The notes: generated from the letters alone by a model not told the origin. Shown: positions 38,117 to 46,999, numbered from the stretch's first letter. The stretch: DNA of 64,000 nt from Nocardioides oceani (GCF_030412965.1 NZ_JAUHJQ010000001.1:395960-459959), one strand, 5' to 3'. Numbers and translations are program-made.

Positions 38117-38755
38117 TCAGAGCTCCTGGCCGTCGGCCAGCCGGGTGTAGGTCTGGCCGTTCGGCTCGAGGAATCGCTGCAGGTGCCCGTCGACGATGCC
38201 GAGACCGGCCTCGGAGTAGACCCGGTCGTGGATGGCGAGGTTGCGGGGAGCACCGACCTCGCGGGCGAAGTCGATCGCCTCGGCGGCGCGCAGCCACGGC
38301 GCGGAGACCGGGACGAGCAGGACGTCGACGTCCTCGCCGGGCCCGGTGAGGGCGTCCCCCGGATGGAAGACCCGCGTGCCGCCGACGTCGAGCAGGTAGC
38401 CGGAGTTCGTGATCCGCGGCAGCTCGGGGTGGATGACGGCGTGCAGCTCGCCGACCGCCCGGACCGCGATCGGGCCGACGGTGAAGTCCTGCCCCGGCGC
38501 GACGACCTGCAGCCGCTCGGCGACGTCCGGCGCGTCCTCGCGCACGTGCGCGGCGACGCCCTCGATGGTGTGGACCGGGGCGTCGGCGCGCCGCAGGGTC
38601 TCGGCGAGGTAGTGGTCGGGGTGCTCGTGGGTGACCAGGACGGCGTCCACGCCGTCGACCGCCCCGGGGTCGGTGAAGACGCCGGGGTCGAGCACCACGG
38701 TCGTGCCGTCGTGCTCGATCCGGACGCAGGCGTGACCGAGCTTGGTGATCCGCAT
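38117..38755 (-). CDS. metallo-beta-lactamase-fold hydrolase (UlaG-like)
   Basis: A 212-residue MBL-fold protein with the metal motif THEHPDHY (H43, H45, D47, H48) and FHPGDALTGPG supplying a further Asp. The short LGHACVRIEHDGTTVVLDPG start resembles UlaG/YtnP-like hydrolases. The substrate is unknown. The ATG is 7 bases from TACGGT (38763-38768, minus strand), consistent with leaderless transcription. It is convergent with menF and divergent from the GNAT gene. Confidence 0.85.
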   Translation of the reverse strand: MRITKLGHACVRIEHDGTTVVLDPGVFTDPGAVDGVDAVLVTHEHPDHYLAETLRRADAPVHTIEGVAAHVREDAPDVAERLQVVAPGQDFTVGPIAVRAVGELHAVIHPELPRITNSGYLLDVGGTRVFHPGDALTGPGEDVDVLLVPVSAPWLRAAEAIDFAREVGAPRNLAIHDRVYSEAGLGIVDGHLQRFLEPNGQTYTRLADGQEL

Positions 38756-38829
38756 GCCACCCACCGTAGGGCGCGGGCGCGGGGGACGGCGATCGTGGTC
38801 GCCGGTCCCGCCCTCCCTACGATGAGCAG

Positions 38830-39315
38830 GTGAGCTCCCGCGACTGCTTCGACGGCGTGACCATCCGGCCCGCGGCGCTCGACGACGCCGACGCGCTCGG
38901 CCGGCTGCACGTCGACTCCTGGGACGAGTCCTACGCCCACCTGGTGCCCGACGCCGTCCGCGCGGGCCGCGAGGAGCACCTCGCCGAGCGCATCGAGGTG
39001 TGGCGGGAGATGGTCGCCCTGCATGACCGGACGCTGGTCGCCGAGGCGCCCGAGGGCCTGGTCGGCTTCGCCGGTGCGGGCGAGCCCGACGAGCTCGGTC
39101 TGCCGCTGCTCGCGCTCTACGTGCGGGCGCACTGGTGGGGCACCGGGCTCGGGCACCTGCTGTTCGTGGCCACGATCGACGACGCCCCGTCGTACCTGTG
39201 GGTCCTGGAGCCGAACAAGCGCGCGATCCGGTTCTACGAGAACCACGGCTACCACCCCGACGGCGCCTTCCAGCACGCCGAGGAGGGCCTGCACATCCGG
39301 ATGGTCCGCCCGTGA
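38830..39315 (+). CDS. GNAT-family N-acetyltransferase
   Basis: A 161-residue acetyl-CoA-dependent transferase. ITIRPA-like VTIRPAALDDADAL opens the fold, LLALYVRAHWWGTGLGHLLF holds the acetyl-CoA site (xxGTGLG), and VLEPNKRAIRFYENHGYHPDG is the classic C-terminal block. The GTG at 38830 follows TACGAT (38818-38823) by 6 bases. Its stop overlaps the start of the P450 gene (GTGA), so the two are co-translated and may modify one substrate. The acceptor is unknown. Confidence 0.9.
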   Translation: MSSRDCFDGVTIRPAALDDADALGRLHVDSWDESYAHLVPDAVRAGREEHLAERIEVWREMVALHDRTLVAEAPEGLVGFAGAGEPDELGLPLLALYVRAHWWGTGLGHLLFVATIDDAPSYLWVLEPNKRAIRFYENHGYHPDGAFQHAEEGLHIRMVRP

Positions 39316-40517
39316 CCACCGCTCCCCCGGCCGGCGCGCGCCGCTTCGACCTGGGCGACCCGACGTTCGACGTCACCTCGCCGGAGGTGCACGCGGCCCG
39401 GGAGGAGCAGTGGTACGTCGAGACGACGTGGGGCTGGGCCGTGCTGCGGTACGACGAGGCGTCGGCGCTGCTGCGCGACCGGCGGTTCCGCCAGGGCAAC
39501 GCCCGCTGGCCGGAGCAGAACGGCATCCACGCCGGCCTCTTCCACGGCTGGTGGCGCGAGACGCTGCTGAGCCTGGAGGGCGAGGACCACGCGCGGATCC
39601 GCCGGCTGATGCTGCCGGCGTTCCGCAAGCGCTCGATCGAGGCGATGGTGCCGGGCTTCACCGAGCTCGCCGAGGAGCTGGTCGACGCCTTCGCCCCTCG
39701 CGGCAGCGTCGAGCTGATCGGTGAGTTCGCCGAGCCGTACGCCGCCCGGATCATCTGCCGGCTGCTCGGCCTCGACGAGGCGCACTGGTCGCAGGTCGCC
39801 CACTGGGCCGACGACCTCGGCGCGTCGTTCTCCATCGACGTGGGCAACCAGGTGCCGCGCATCGAGGCGGCGATCGAGGGGCTGACCGGCTACCTCGACG
39901 AGGTGGTCGCCGACCGCACGGCCGCGCCGCGCGAGGACCTGGTGACCGCGCTGGTGCGGGCGAGCCAGGAGGGCGCGGAGCGCCTCAGCCGCCGCGAGCT
40001 GGACGTCGCGCTGGTCTTCCTCGCCTTCGCCGGCATGGAGACCACCCGCAACCAGATCGGGCTCGCGGTCCGCACGCTGCTCGAGCACCCGGACCAGTGG
40101 CGCCTGCTCGCCGAGCGTCCCGAGCTCGGCCGCAACGCCGTCGAGGAGGTCATGCGGGTCAACCCCACGGTCACCTGGGTCACCCGCGAGGCCGTCGAGG
40201 ACGTCGACCTGCACGGCCTGCGGATCCCCGCCGGCGGGATCGTCCAGGTCCTCTCGCACAGCGCCGGCACCGACCCCCGGGCGGTGCCCGGGCCGGCCTT
40301 CGACATCACCGCGGAGCGGCCGCCGCACCACGGCTTCGGCGCCGGCATCCACCACTGCCTCGGGCACTACGTCGCCCGCACGGACATGGCCGTCGCCCTG
40401 CCCCTGCTCGCCCGCCGGATGCCCGACGCCGTCCCCGACGGGCCGGGCCGCTGGCTGCCGGTCTCCGGCAACACCGGCGCACTGTCGTTCCCGGTGCGGT
40501 TCACGCCCGGGCACTGA
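39312..40517 (+). CDS. cytochrome P450
   Basis: A 401-residue soluble bacterial P450 monooxygenase. The I-helix oxygen-activation motif is FAGMETT, the K-helix ExxR is EEVMR, and the haem loop GFGAGIHHCLG carries the thiolate ligand Cys349. It needs ferredoxin and reductase partners, which are not adjacent. It starts with a GTG inside the stop of the GNAT gene. The pairing with an acetyltransferase suggests a small tailoring or detoxification unit. Subfamily and substrate cannot be told from sequence by eye. Confidence 0.93.
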   Translation: MTTAPPAGARRFDLGDPTFDVTSPEVHAAREEQWYVETTWGWAVLRYDEASALLRDRRFRQGNARWPEQNGIHAGLFHGWWRETLLSLEGEDHARIRRLMLPAFRKRSIEAMVPGFTELAEELVDAFAPRGSVELIGEFAEPYAARIICRLLGLDEAHWSQVAHWADDLGASFSIDVGNQVPRIEAAIEGLTGYLDEVVADRTAAPREDLVTALVRASQEGAERLSRRELDVALVFLAFAGMETTRNQIGLAVRTLLEHPDQWRLLAERPELGRNAVEEVMRVNPTVTWVTREAVEDVDLHGLRIPAGGIVQVLSHSAGTDPRAVPGPAFDITAERPPHHGFGAGIHHCLGHYVARTDMAVALPLLARRMPDAVPDGPGRWLPVSGNTGALSFPVRFTPGH

Positions 40518-40576
40518 CCCGGGTGCTGGCCGGGGCCGCTGCGGAGCCTGCGCGAGCTGCGGACTCCGCGCGACAC

Positions 40577-40595
40577 CAAGGTTAGCCTCGCCTAT
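40577..40595. promoter_or_regulatory. IdeR/DtxR iron box before the adenylation fusion gene
   Basis: The 19-mer from 40577 contains AAGGTTAGCCTCGCCTA and matches about 15 of 19 positions of the DtxR/IdeR consensus (TWAGGTTAGSCTAACCTWA). It overlaps the TATTCT -10 element at 40593-40598, as expected for Fe2+-dependent repression. A second box of the same quality lies before the Fe3+ transporter operon at 46981. Confidence 0.75.
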
Positions 40596-40604
40596 TCTCA
40601 GCGG

Positions 40605-43262
40605 GTGCTCAGCCTGCCCCCCGACCGACGAGTCGCCCTGGCGACCGGCCTCGCCCGCTTCGGCGACCGCCCGGCACTCGTCGAGGGCGAGCGGGTCCTG
40701 ACCTACGCCGCGCTGGCGGCGGAGGTCGAGGAGGTCGGGCGCCTCCTCGGCGGGACGCGCCGCCTGGTCCTGGTGGCCGCGGGCAACGACCGCGGCTCGG
40801 TGGTGGCGCACCTCGGCGCGCTGGCGGCCGGCCACGTCGTCCTGCTGACCGCCGACCGGGACGCGTCGGTCGCGGAGCTCGTGGCGACGTACGACCCGGA
40901 CGTCGTCGTGCGCGGTGGACGGGTCGACGAGCGCCGCGCGGGGACCGCGCACGACCTGCACCCCGACCTCGCCCTTCTCCTGTCCACCTCCGGGACGACC
41001 GGCTCCCCGCGGCTGGTGCGGCTCGGCGTCGAGGGCGTGCAGGCGAACGCCGAGTCGATCGCGGAGTACCTCGCGGTCCGGGACAGCGACGTCGCGGTGA
41101 CGACGCTCCCGCTGCACTACTGCTACGGCCTGTCGGTGCTGCACAGCCACCTGCTCCGGGGAGCCAGCGTCGTGCTGACCTCGCTCTCCGTGGTCGACGC
41201 CTGCTTCTGGGACCTCGTGCGCGCGCAGGGGGTCACCTCGCTGTCGGGGGTGCCGCACACCTTCGAGCTGCTCGACCGGGTCGGCTTCGGCGCCGGGGTC
41301 CCGCCGAGCCTGCGCTACCTCACCCAGGCCGGCGGGCGGATGGCGCCCGACCTCGTCCGCCGGTACGCCGAGCTGGGCCAGCGCCACGGCTTCGACCTGT
41401 TCGTGATGTACGGGCAGACCGAGGCGACCGCCCGGATGGCCTACCTGCCCCCGGACCTCGTCCTGGAGCACCCGGGCTCGGTCGGGGTCGCGGTGCCGGG
41501 CGGCGAGCTGCGCATCGACGCGCCGGACCCGGTGACGGGCGTCGGCGAGCTGGTCTACGCCGGCCCCAACGTCATGCTCGGGTACGCCGCCGGGCCGGCC
41601 GACCTCGCGCGGCCGCGGGAGGTGACCGAGCTCCGCACCGGCGACCTCGCCCGGCTCGACGAGGCCGGGCTGGTCGAGGTCGTCGGCCGGGTCGCCCGGT
41701 TCGCGAAGGTCTACGGCCTGCGCGTCGACCTCGACCGGGTGGACCACGTGCTCGCCGACGACGGCCTGGTGGCCGCCTGCGCCTCCGACGACCAGCGGCT
41801 CGTGGTCGCGGTGCAGGTGGAGGGTCCCGCGCGTCCCGGCCCGGGCCGCCGGCTCGAGGCACGGGTCGCAGCACGGGTCGCAGCGCGGGTCGGGGCGATC
41901 ACCTCGCTGCCGCCGTCGGGGGTCCGCGTCGTCGCCGTCCGCGAGATCCCGCGGCTGCCCAGCGGCAAGCCCGACGCCCGCGCCGTCCTCGAGCTGGCCG
42001 CGGGCTCCGGCGCGCCGGAGCCGCAGGACGTCCGGGGCACCTTCGCGCTGGTGCTGGGCGTCGAGCGGGTCGACGACGAGGACACGTTCACCTCGCTCGG
42101 GGCCGACTCGCTCTCCTACGTCGAGACCACCGTGCGCCTGGAGGAGCTGCTGGGGACGCTCCCGACCGGCTGGCACGTGCTGTCGGTCGGCGAGCTCGAG
42201 GCGTTGCGCCGCCGCGGCGACGCGGCGCAGCGACCGCGACGGCGTGGCCGGTCGGTCGAGACGGGCGTGCTGCTCCGGGCGCTGGCGATCACGGCGATCG
42301 TCGCCACGCACGGCAACCTCGTCGACCTGGCCGGCGGTGCGCACCTGCTGCTGGGGCTGGTCGGCTTCAACCTCGCGCGGTTCCACCTCACCGGGACGTC
42401 GGCGCCGGAGCGCGCCCGCCGGCTCGTGCGCAGCGCGACCCGGATCGCGGTGCCCACCGTGCTCTGGGCCGGCGCGGTGACGCTCCTGGCCGGGGCCTAC
42501 CCCTGGCGGACCGCGCTGCTGCTCAACGGGGTGGCCGGGCCGGCCTCGTGGTCGGAGCCGGCGTGGCACCTGTGGTTCGTCGAGGCGGTCGTCGCGCTGC
42601 TGCTCGGCGCGGCCGCCCTCGTGGTCGTGCCGGGGATCCACCGGGTCGAGCGCCGCTGGCCGTTCTGGCTGCCCGTCGCCGTCGCCGTCGCCGCGCTGGC
42701 CACCCGCTACGACCTGGTGTCCCTGCGCGGCGGCGACGAGATCCACCGGGCGCACGTGCTGGCGTGGCTCGTGGCCCTCGGCTGGGCGGCGGCGCGAGCG
42801 ACCACGTGGCAGCACCGGGCGGTCGTCTCGCTGCTGCTGGTCGCGACGGTGCCCGGCTTCTTCGGCGACCCCGCGCGGGAGGCGGTCGTCGCGGCCGGCC
42901 TGCTGGCCCTGGTGTGGGCGCCGGTGGTCCGTCTCCCGGCCGTGGTGGCCAGGGCGTGCGGCACCCTGGCCGGCGCGTCCCTGTGGATCTACCTGACCCA
43001 CTGGCAGGTGTACCCGCACCTGGAGGACCGCTGGCCGCTGCTCGCCCTGCTGGCGTCGCTGGCCGTCGGCGTGACCGCCCAGCGCGCCTGGACGGCGGCG
43101 ACCGCCGTCGGTGGTCGGGCGGTGCGTGGCCTGCGTTCGGGCAGGCCGGCTATTCAGCGCGCCGCGCCGGAGGGCGGCTCGGTCATCGCCGTGTCGCCGG
43201 AGAGCAGCACGGGCCGGGCACCGGGGACGACGCTCACGGCGACCGGCGTACCGGCAGGGTGA
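40605..43262 (+). CDS. adenylation-carrier-membrane acyltransferase fusion, iron-regulated
   Basis: An 885-residue fusion. Residues about 1-465 are an AMP-forming adenylation domain: LLLSTSGTTGSPR (A3), LPLHYCYGLSVLHSHLL, YGQTEATARM (A5), LRTGDLARLDEAG (A7) and PRLPSGKPD with Lys455 (A10). Residues about 475-535 are a carrier domain with the phosphopantetheine serine S502 in SLGADSLS. From about residue 550 to 845 runs a multi-helix acyltransferase-3-like domain (THGNLVDLAGGAHLLLGLVGF, WHLWFVEA, LWIYLTHW). The plan suggests activation of an acyl, aryl or amino acid, loading on its own carrier, and transfer to an acceptor at the membrane. The GTG is 6 bases after TATTCT; an iron box overlaps the promoter. 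The last 109 bp overlap the ABC ATPase gene on the other strand. The substrate is unknown; a link to siderophore or envelope chemistry is inferred. Confidence 0.85.
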   Translation: MLSLPPDRRVALATGLARFGDRPALVEGERVLTYAALAAEVEEVGRLLGGTRRLVLVAAGNDRGSVVAHLGALAAGHVVLLTADRDASVAELVATYDPDVVVRGGRVDERRAGTAHDLHPDLALLLSTSGTTGSPRLVRLGVEGVQANAESIAEYLAVRDSDVAVTTLPLHYCYGLSVLHSHLLRGASVVLTSLSVVDACFWDLVRAQGVTSLSGVPHTFELLDRVGFGAGVPPSLRYLTQAGGRMAPDLVRRYAELGQRHGFDLFVMYGQTEATARMAYLPPDLVLEHPGSVGVAVPGGELRIDAPDPVTGVGELVYAGPNVMLGYAAGPADLARPREVTELRTGDLARLDEAGLVEVVGRVARFAKVYGLRVDLDRVDHVLADDGLVAACASDDQRLVVAVQVEGPARPGPGRRLEARVAARVAARVGAITSLPPSGVRVVAVREIPRLPSGKPDARAVLELAAGSGAPEPQDVRGTFALVLGVERVDDEDTFTSLGADSLSYVETTVRLEELLGTLPTGWHVLSVGELEALRRRGDAAQRPRRRGRSVETGVLLRALAITAIVATHGNLVDLAGGAHLLLGLVGFNLARFHLTGTSAPERARRLVRSATRIAVPTVLWAGAVTLLAGAYPWRTALLLNGVAGPASWSEPAWHLWFVEAVVALLLGAAALVVVPGIHRVERRWPFWLPVAVAVAALATRYDLVSLRGGDEIHRAHVLAWLVALGWAAARATTWQHRAVVSLLLVATVPGFFGDPAREAVVAAGLLALVWAPVVRLPAVVARACGTLAGASLWIYLTHWQVYPHLEDRWPLLALLASLAVGVTAQRAWTAATAVGGRAVRGLRSGRPAIQRAAPEGGSVIAVSPESSTGRAPGTTLTATGVPAG

Positions 43263-44260
43263 CGCACGCCGTGCTGCTGCCACGAGCGCAGCACGCGCCC
43301 GGACGCGAGGCGGACGTGGTGGAGCACGAACCCGCCGTGGTACTCCGTCCGCTCGACCCGACTGGTCGACGCGGGGTCGTGGCGCAGCGCCACCTCGTGC
43401 GGCCGCAGCATCACCTCCACGTCCAGGTCCACCCCGCCCCAGCCGGGCACCGTCGAGACCGGCCCGATCTCGGAGGTGAGCAGCGCGTCGTGGACGTGGG
43501 CCGGCAGGAAGTCGGCCTCACCCATGAAGGTCGCGACGAACCGGCTCACCGGACGCTCGTAGACCTCGGCCGGGGAGCCGACCTGCTCGACGACGCCCCC
43601 ACGCATCACCGCCAGCCGGTCGCCCAGGGACATCGCCTCCGCCTGGTCGTGGGTGACCACCAGCGCGGCGCTGCCGGTCTCCCGCAGCGCGGCCAGCGTG
43701 TCGCCGCGGACCTGGGCGCGGAGGTTCTCGTCGAGGCTGGAGAACGGCTCGTCCAGCAGGACGACCGCCGGGCGGGGGGCGAGCGCGCGCGCCAGCGCGA
43801 CCCGCTGCTGCTCGCCGCCGGACAGCTCGTGCGGGTGCCGTCCGGCCAGGTGCCCGAGCCCGACCAGCGCGAGCGCCTCGGCGACGCGGGCCGCGCGTTG
43901 ACCGCGCGGCAGGTGGGCGAGGCCGAAGGCCACGTTGCGGCCGACGTCGAGGTGGGGGAACAGCGCGTGGTCCTGGAAGACCAGCCCCACGTGCCGGGCC
44001 TCCGGCGGCACGAAGCGGCGGCCCTCGGCCACCACGACGCCGCCCACCGTCACCCGGCCCGCGTCGGGCCGCTCGAGCCCGGCCACCAGCCGCAGCAGCG
44101 TCGACTTGCCGCAACCCGAGGGCCCGATGACGGTCAGCACCTCCCCGGCGGCGAGCGAGAGGTCCAGCGACCGGACGGCGTGCACGCGCCCGTAGTGCTT
44201 GTCGACACCGGCGAGGCCCAGCGCCGGCCCGGAGCCCGGCCCGGAGCCTGGCCCGGTCAC
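43154..44260 (-). CDS. Fe3+ ABC transporter ATP-binding protein
   Basis: A 368-residue ABC ATPase of the FbpC/FutC group. Walker A is GPSGCGKST, the signature LSGGEQQRVALARAL, Walker B VVLLDEPFSSLD, and the H-loop VTHDQ; a TOBE-like C-terminal part follows. It is the last gene of a binding protein-permease-ATPase operon behind an iron box. The GTG overlaps the permease stop (GTGA). Its last 36 codons lie opposite the 3' end of the fusion gene. Confidence 0.9.
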   Translation of the reverse strand: MTGPGSGPGSGPALGLAGVDKHYGRVHAVRSLDLSLAAGEVLTVIGPSGCGKSTLLRLVAGLERPDAGRVTVGGVVVAEGRRFVPPEARHVGLVFQDHALFPHLDVGRNVAFGLAHLPRGQRAARVAEALALVGLGHLAGRHPHELSGGEQQRVALARALAPRPAVVLLDEPFSSLDENLRAQVRGDTLAALRETGSAALVVTHDQAEAMSLGDRLAVMRGGVVEQVGSPAEVYERPVSRFVATFMGEADFLPAHVHDALLTSEIGPVSTVPGWGGVDLDVEVMLRPHEVALRHDPASTSRVERTEYHGGFVLHHVRLASGRVLRSWQQHGVRHPAGTPVAVSVVPGARPVLLSGDTAMTEPPSGAAR

Positions 44261-45924
44261 GGGCGCACTCCCGCCCGGGGGTCGACCGGTCGCGAGGACC
44301 GGTTGAGCAGCGCCACGGGGACGAGCGCCAGGGCGACGATCAGCAGGGCGGGCAGCGCCGCCTGCTCCCAGAAGTTCTCCGACGCCAGCTCGTAGACCCA
44401 CACCGAGAGCGTCGTGAACCCGAAGGGCCGCAGCAGCAGCACCAGCGGCAGCTCCTTGACGGCGTCCACGACCACGAGGGTGAGCGCGACGGCCACGCCC
44501 GGGCGCACCAGCGGGAGGTGCACGCGGGCCAGCAGGCGGAGCGGACCGGCGCCGAGGGCCAGCGCGGACTGGGTCACCGTCGGCGGGACGCGCGAGAAGC
44601 TCGCGTCGACGGCCTGGTACGCCGGGCCGGTGAACCGGACGACGTACGCCATCAGGACGCCGAGGACCGAGCCGGTCACGAGCAGCCCCGTCCCGCCCTC
44701 CACGCCGAGCGCGACCAGGGCGCGGTCGGCGACCTGGAAGACGACCAGGACACCGATGCCCACCACCGCGCCCGGCACGGCGTACCCGAACGTCGTGAGC
44801 TGGGCGGCGCCCCGCACCACGCGCCCGCCGCCGAGCCGGAGGGCGTGGGCCATCAGCAGGGAGACCAGGACGCACGTCCCGGCCACGATGGCCGCCACGG
44901 TCACGCTCGAGCCGAGGTGGTCGGCGAACCGCTCGTCGACCGCCGCGCCGGGGTCGTCCGCGAGGGCGGCGGCCGCCCAGGCGCCCAGGCGGGCGAGCGG
45001 GAGGCCGAAGGCGAGGGCGACCACGAGGAGCGCGCACCCGGTCGCCGTGGCCGCGCGGGGGCCGGTGAGCCGCCGCTGGGCGAGGCCGCGCCCCCGGCCG
45101 CCGCGCTGGGAGAACCGGGCCCGCCCGCGCAGCACCCGCTCCGCGGCGAGCACCGCGACGGCCGCGAGCAGGACGAGGACCGCGACGGCGATGGCCGAGC
45201 CGACGTCGAAGGAGCCCTTCCAGGCGAGGTAGACCCCGACGGAGAGGGTGCGCACGCCGAAGTACTGGACCGTGGCGAAGTCGGTCAGCGTCTCCATCAT
45301 CACCAGCGCCAGGCCGGCGGCCAGGGACGGCCGCACGAGCGGCAGCAGGACGGTCCGGAAGGCCCGGCCGGGGCCGGCGCCCAGGCTGCGCGCCGCGTCG
45401 TACGCCGCCGGGGCGGTCTCGGCGAGCGCGGCGCGCGTCATCAGGTAGACGTAGGGGTAGAGCGTCAGCACCAGCACGACGGCCGCGCCGCCGACCGACC
45501 GGACGGGGATGCCGTCCGACCCGACGCCCAGGTCGTCGCCGAGCACCGACCGCAGCCAGGTCTGCACCGGTCCGGCGTAGTCGAAGGTCGAGAGGTAGAC
45601 GAAGCCGAGGATGTAGGCCGGCATCGCGAGCGGCAGCACCAGCAGCCAGCCCAGCGTCCGGCGCAGCGGGAAGTCGTAGGCGGTGACCAGCCACGCCAGC
45701 CCGGTGCCGAGCACGGCGGTGCCGGCCGCGACCAGGCCGAGCAGGACCGCCGTCGTCGCCACCATCGCACCCGTGCCGCCGGGGACCCGGAGCCCGCCCT
45801 GCGCGACGGCGTACCCGGAGACCCCGAGGACCGGGCTCGCGACGACCGCTGCGACGAGCAGCACCAGCAGCGACCACCCGGGACGCCCTGCCCCGCCGGT
45901 GCGGCGGGCCAGGAGCACGGTCAC
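44257..45924 (-). CDS. Fe3+ ABC transporter permease (two-domain)
   Basis: A 555-residue fused permease with two six-helix halves, each with an EAA loop: AAYDAARSLGAGPGRAFRTVLLPLVRPSLAAG in the first and QSALALGAGPLRLLARVHLPLVRPGVA in the second. This FbpB/AfuB layout is typical of ferric iron importers. The GTG overlaps the binding-protein stop (GTGA), and its own stop overlaps the ATPase start. Confidence 0.91.
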   Translation of the reverse strand: MTVLLARRTGGAGRPGWSLLVLLVAAVVASPVLGVSGYAVAQGGLRVPGGTGAMVATTAVLLGLVAAGTAVLGTGLAWLVTAYDFPLRRTLGWLLVLPLAMPAYILGFVYLSTFDYAGPVQTWLRSVLGDDLGVGSDGIPVRSVGGAAVVLVLTLYPYVYLMTRAALAETAPAAYDAARSLGAGPGRAFRTVLLPLVRPSLAAGLALVMMETLTDFATVQYFGVRTLSVGVYLAWKGSFDVGSAIAVAVLVLLAAVAVLAAERVLRGRARFSQRGGRGRGLAQRRLTGPRAATATGCALLVVALAFGLPLARLGAWAAAALADDPGAAVDERFADHLGSSVTVAAIVAGTCVLVSLLMAHALRLGGGRVVRGAAQLTTFGYAVPGAVVGIGVLVVFQVADRALVALGVEGGTGLLVTGSVLGVLMAYVVRFTGPAYQAVDASFSRVPPTVTQSALALGAGPLRLLARVHLPLVRPGVAVALTLVVVDAVKELPLVLLLRPFGFTTLSVWVYELASENFWEQAALPALLIVALALVPVALLNRSSRPVDPRAGVRP

Positions 45925-46937
45925 CGGTAGCCGGCCTCGTCGAGCACCTCGACCGCCTCCGCGTTGAGCGAGCCGTACGCCGCCGCGTCGACCGGCATCC
46001 GCTCGAACTCGCCGAACCCGGCGATCAGCTCCTCGGGCTCGACGTCGGGGTTGACCGGGAACTCGTGGTTGTCGTCGACGAACTGGCTCTGCCCGTCCGT
46101 GGCGAGCCACTCGACGAGCCGCTGCGCGTCGGCGGGGGCGTCGGATCCCTCGACGACACCGGCTCCGGAGATGTTGACGTGGACGCCCTCGCCCTCCTGG
46201 CTGGCCCAGTACAGGGCGACGCCGAAGTCGGGGTCCTCCTCGAGCATCCGGGCGAGGTAGTAGTGGTTGCTGATGCCGACGTCGCACCCGCCCGCGTCGA
46301 TCGTCTCCAGCAGCTCGACGTCGTTGCTCATGACCTGCACGTCGTTGGCGACCCAGCTCTCGACGATCTCCTGCGCCCGCTCGCGGCCGTGGAGGTCGAT
46401 CAGGCTCGCGACGAGCGACTGGGTGTACGACGCCGTCTCGTCGCGCATGCAGATCCGACCGCGCCACTTCGGGTCCCCGAGCGCGGCGTAGGTGTCCTCG
46501 GCGTCGAGCTCGGCCGGGTCGACCGCCTCGGGGTCGTAGACGACGGTGCGGGCCCGCATCGCCAGCCCGGCCCAGCGACCGTCGGGGTCGCGCAGGTCCG
46601 CCGGGACGGCCTCCGCGAGGACCGGCGAGTCCATCGCGGCGAGCTGGCCCTGCTCCGCGGCGTTCCACAGCATGCCCGCGTCGACGGTGATGAAGACGTC
46701 GGCCGGGGTGTTCTGCCCCTCGGCCTTGAGCCGCTCGAGCAGCTCGTCGTCGTCGCCGTTCAGGAACTCGACCGTCAGGCCCGTCTCCTCGGTGAAGGCG
46801 TCGAACGCGGCCTCGAGGTCGTAGTGGCGGGCGGAGTAGACCTGGAGGTCGGCCTCCTCCTCGGAGCCGCCGAGGAAGCCGCAGGCCGAGGTGGCGAGCA
46901 GCGGCAGGGCGGCGAGCAGGGCGAGCGGACGGCGCAT
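45921..46937 (-). CDS. Fe3+-binding lipoprotein
   Basis: A 338-residue solute-binding lipoprotein of the FbpA/FutA family. The signal peptide ends in LLATSAC with Cys19 lipidated. VYSARHYDLEAAFDAFTEETG is the typical start of the mature fold, and SNHYYLARM holds the paired tyrosines that coordinate ferric iron. It is the first gene of the operon, preceded by GAGGA and by an iron box 44 bp upstream. Confidence 0.93.
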   Translation of the reverse strand: MRRPLALLAALPLLATSACGFLGGSEEEADLQVYSARHYDLEAAFDAFTEETGLTVEFLNGDDDELLERLKAEGQNTPADVFITVDAGMLWNAAEQGQLAAMDSPVLAEAVPADLRDPDGRWAGLAMRARTVVYDPEAVDPAELDAEDTYAALGDPKWRGRICMRDETASYTQSLVASLIDLHGRERAQEIVESWVANDVQVMSNDVELLETIDAGGCDVGISNHYYLARMLEEDPDFGVALYWASQEGEGVHVNISGAGVVEGSDAPADAQRLVEWLATDGQSQFVDDNHEFPVNPDVEPEELIAGFGEFERMPVDAAAYGSLNAEAVEVLDEAGYR

Positions 46938-46980
46938 GGGTGTCCTCGTGCTGGCGGGGTGGTCGGGCGGGAAGCAGGGG

Positions 46981-46999
46981 TAAGGCTAGCCTCGCCTGA
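46981..46999. promoter_or_regulatory. IdeR/DtxR iron box before the Fe3+ transporter
   Basis: TAAGGCTAGCCTCGCCTGA matches about 15 of 19 positions of the DtxR/IdeR consensus. It lies 44 bp upstream of the binding-protein start. It shares the core CTAGCCTCGCCT-type arrangement with the box at 40577, so one regulator probably controls both operons. Confidence 0.78.

Noticed and set aside
39249..43283. A 1344-residue open frame on the minus strand.
   Set aside because: It is a shadow of the GNAT, P450 and fusion genes on the plus strand; its composition is Arg/Gly/Ala/Pro-rich with no domain, as expected from GC-rich complementary frames.
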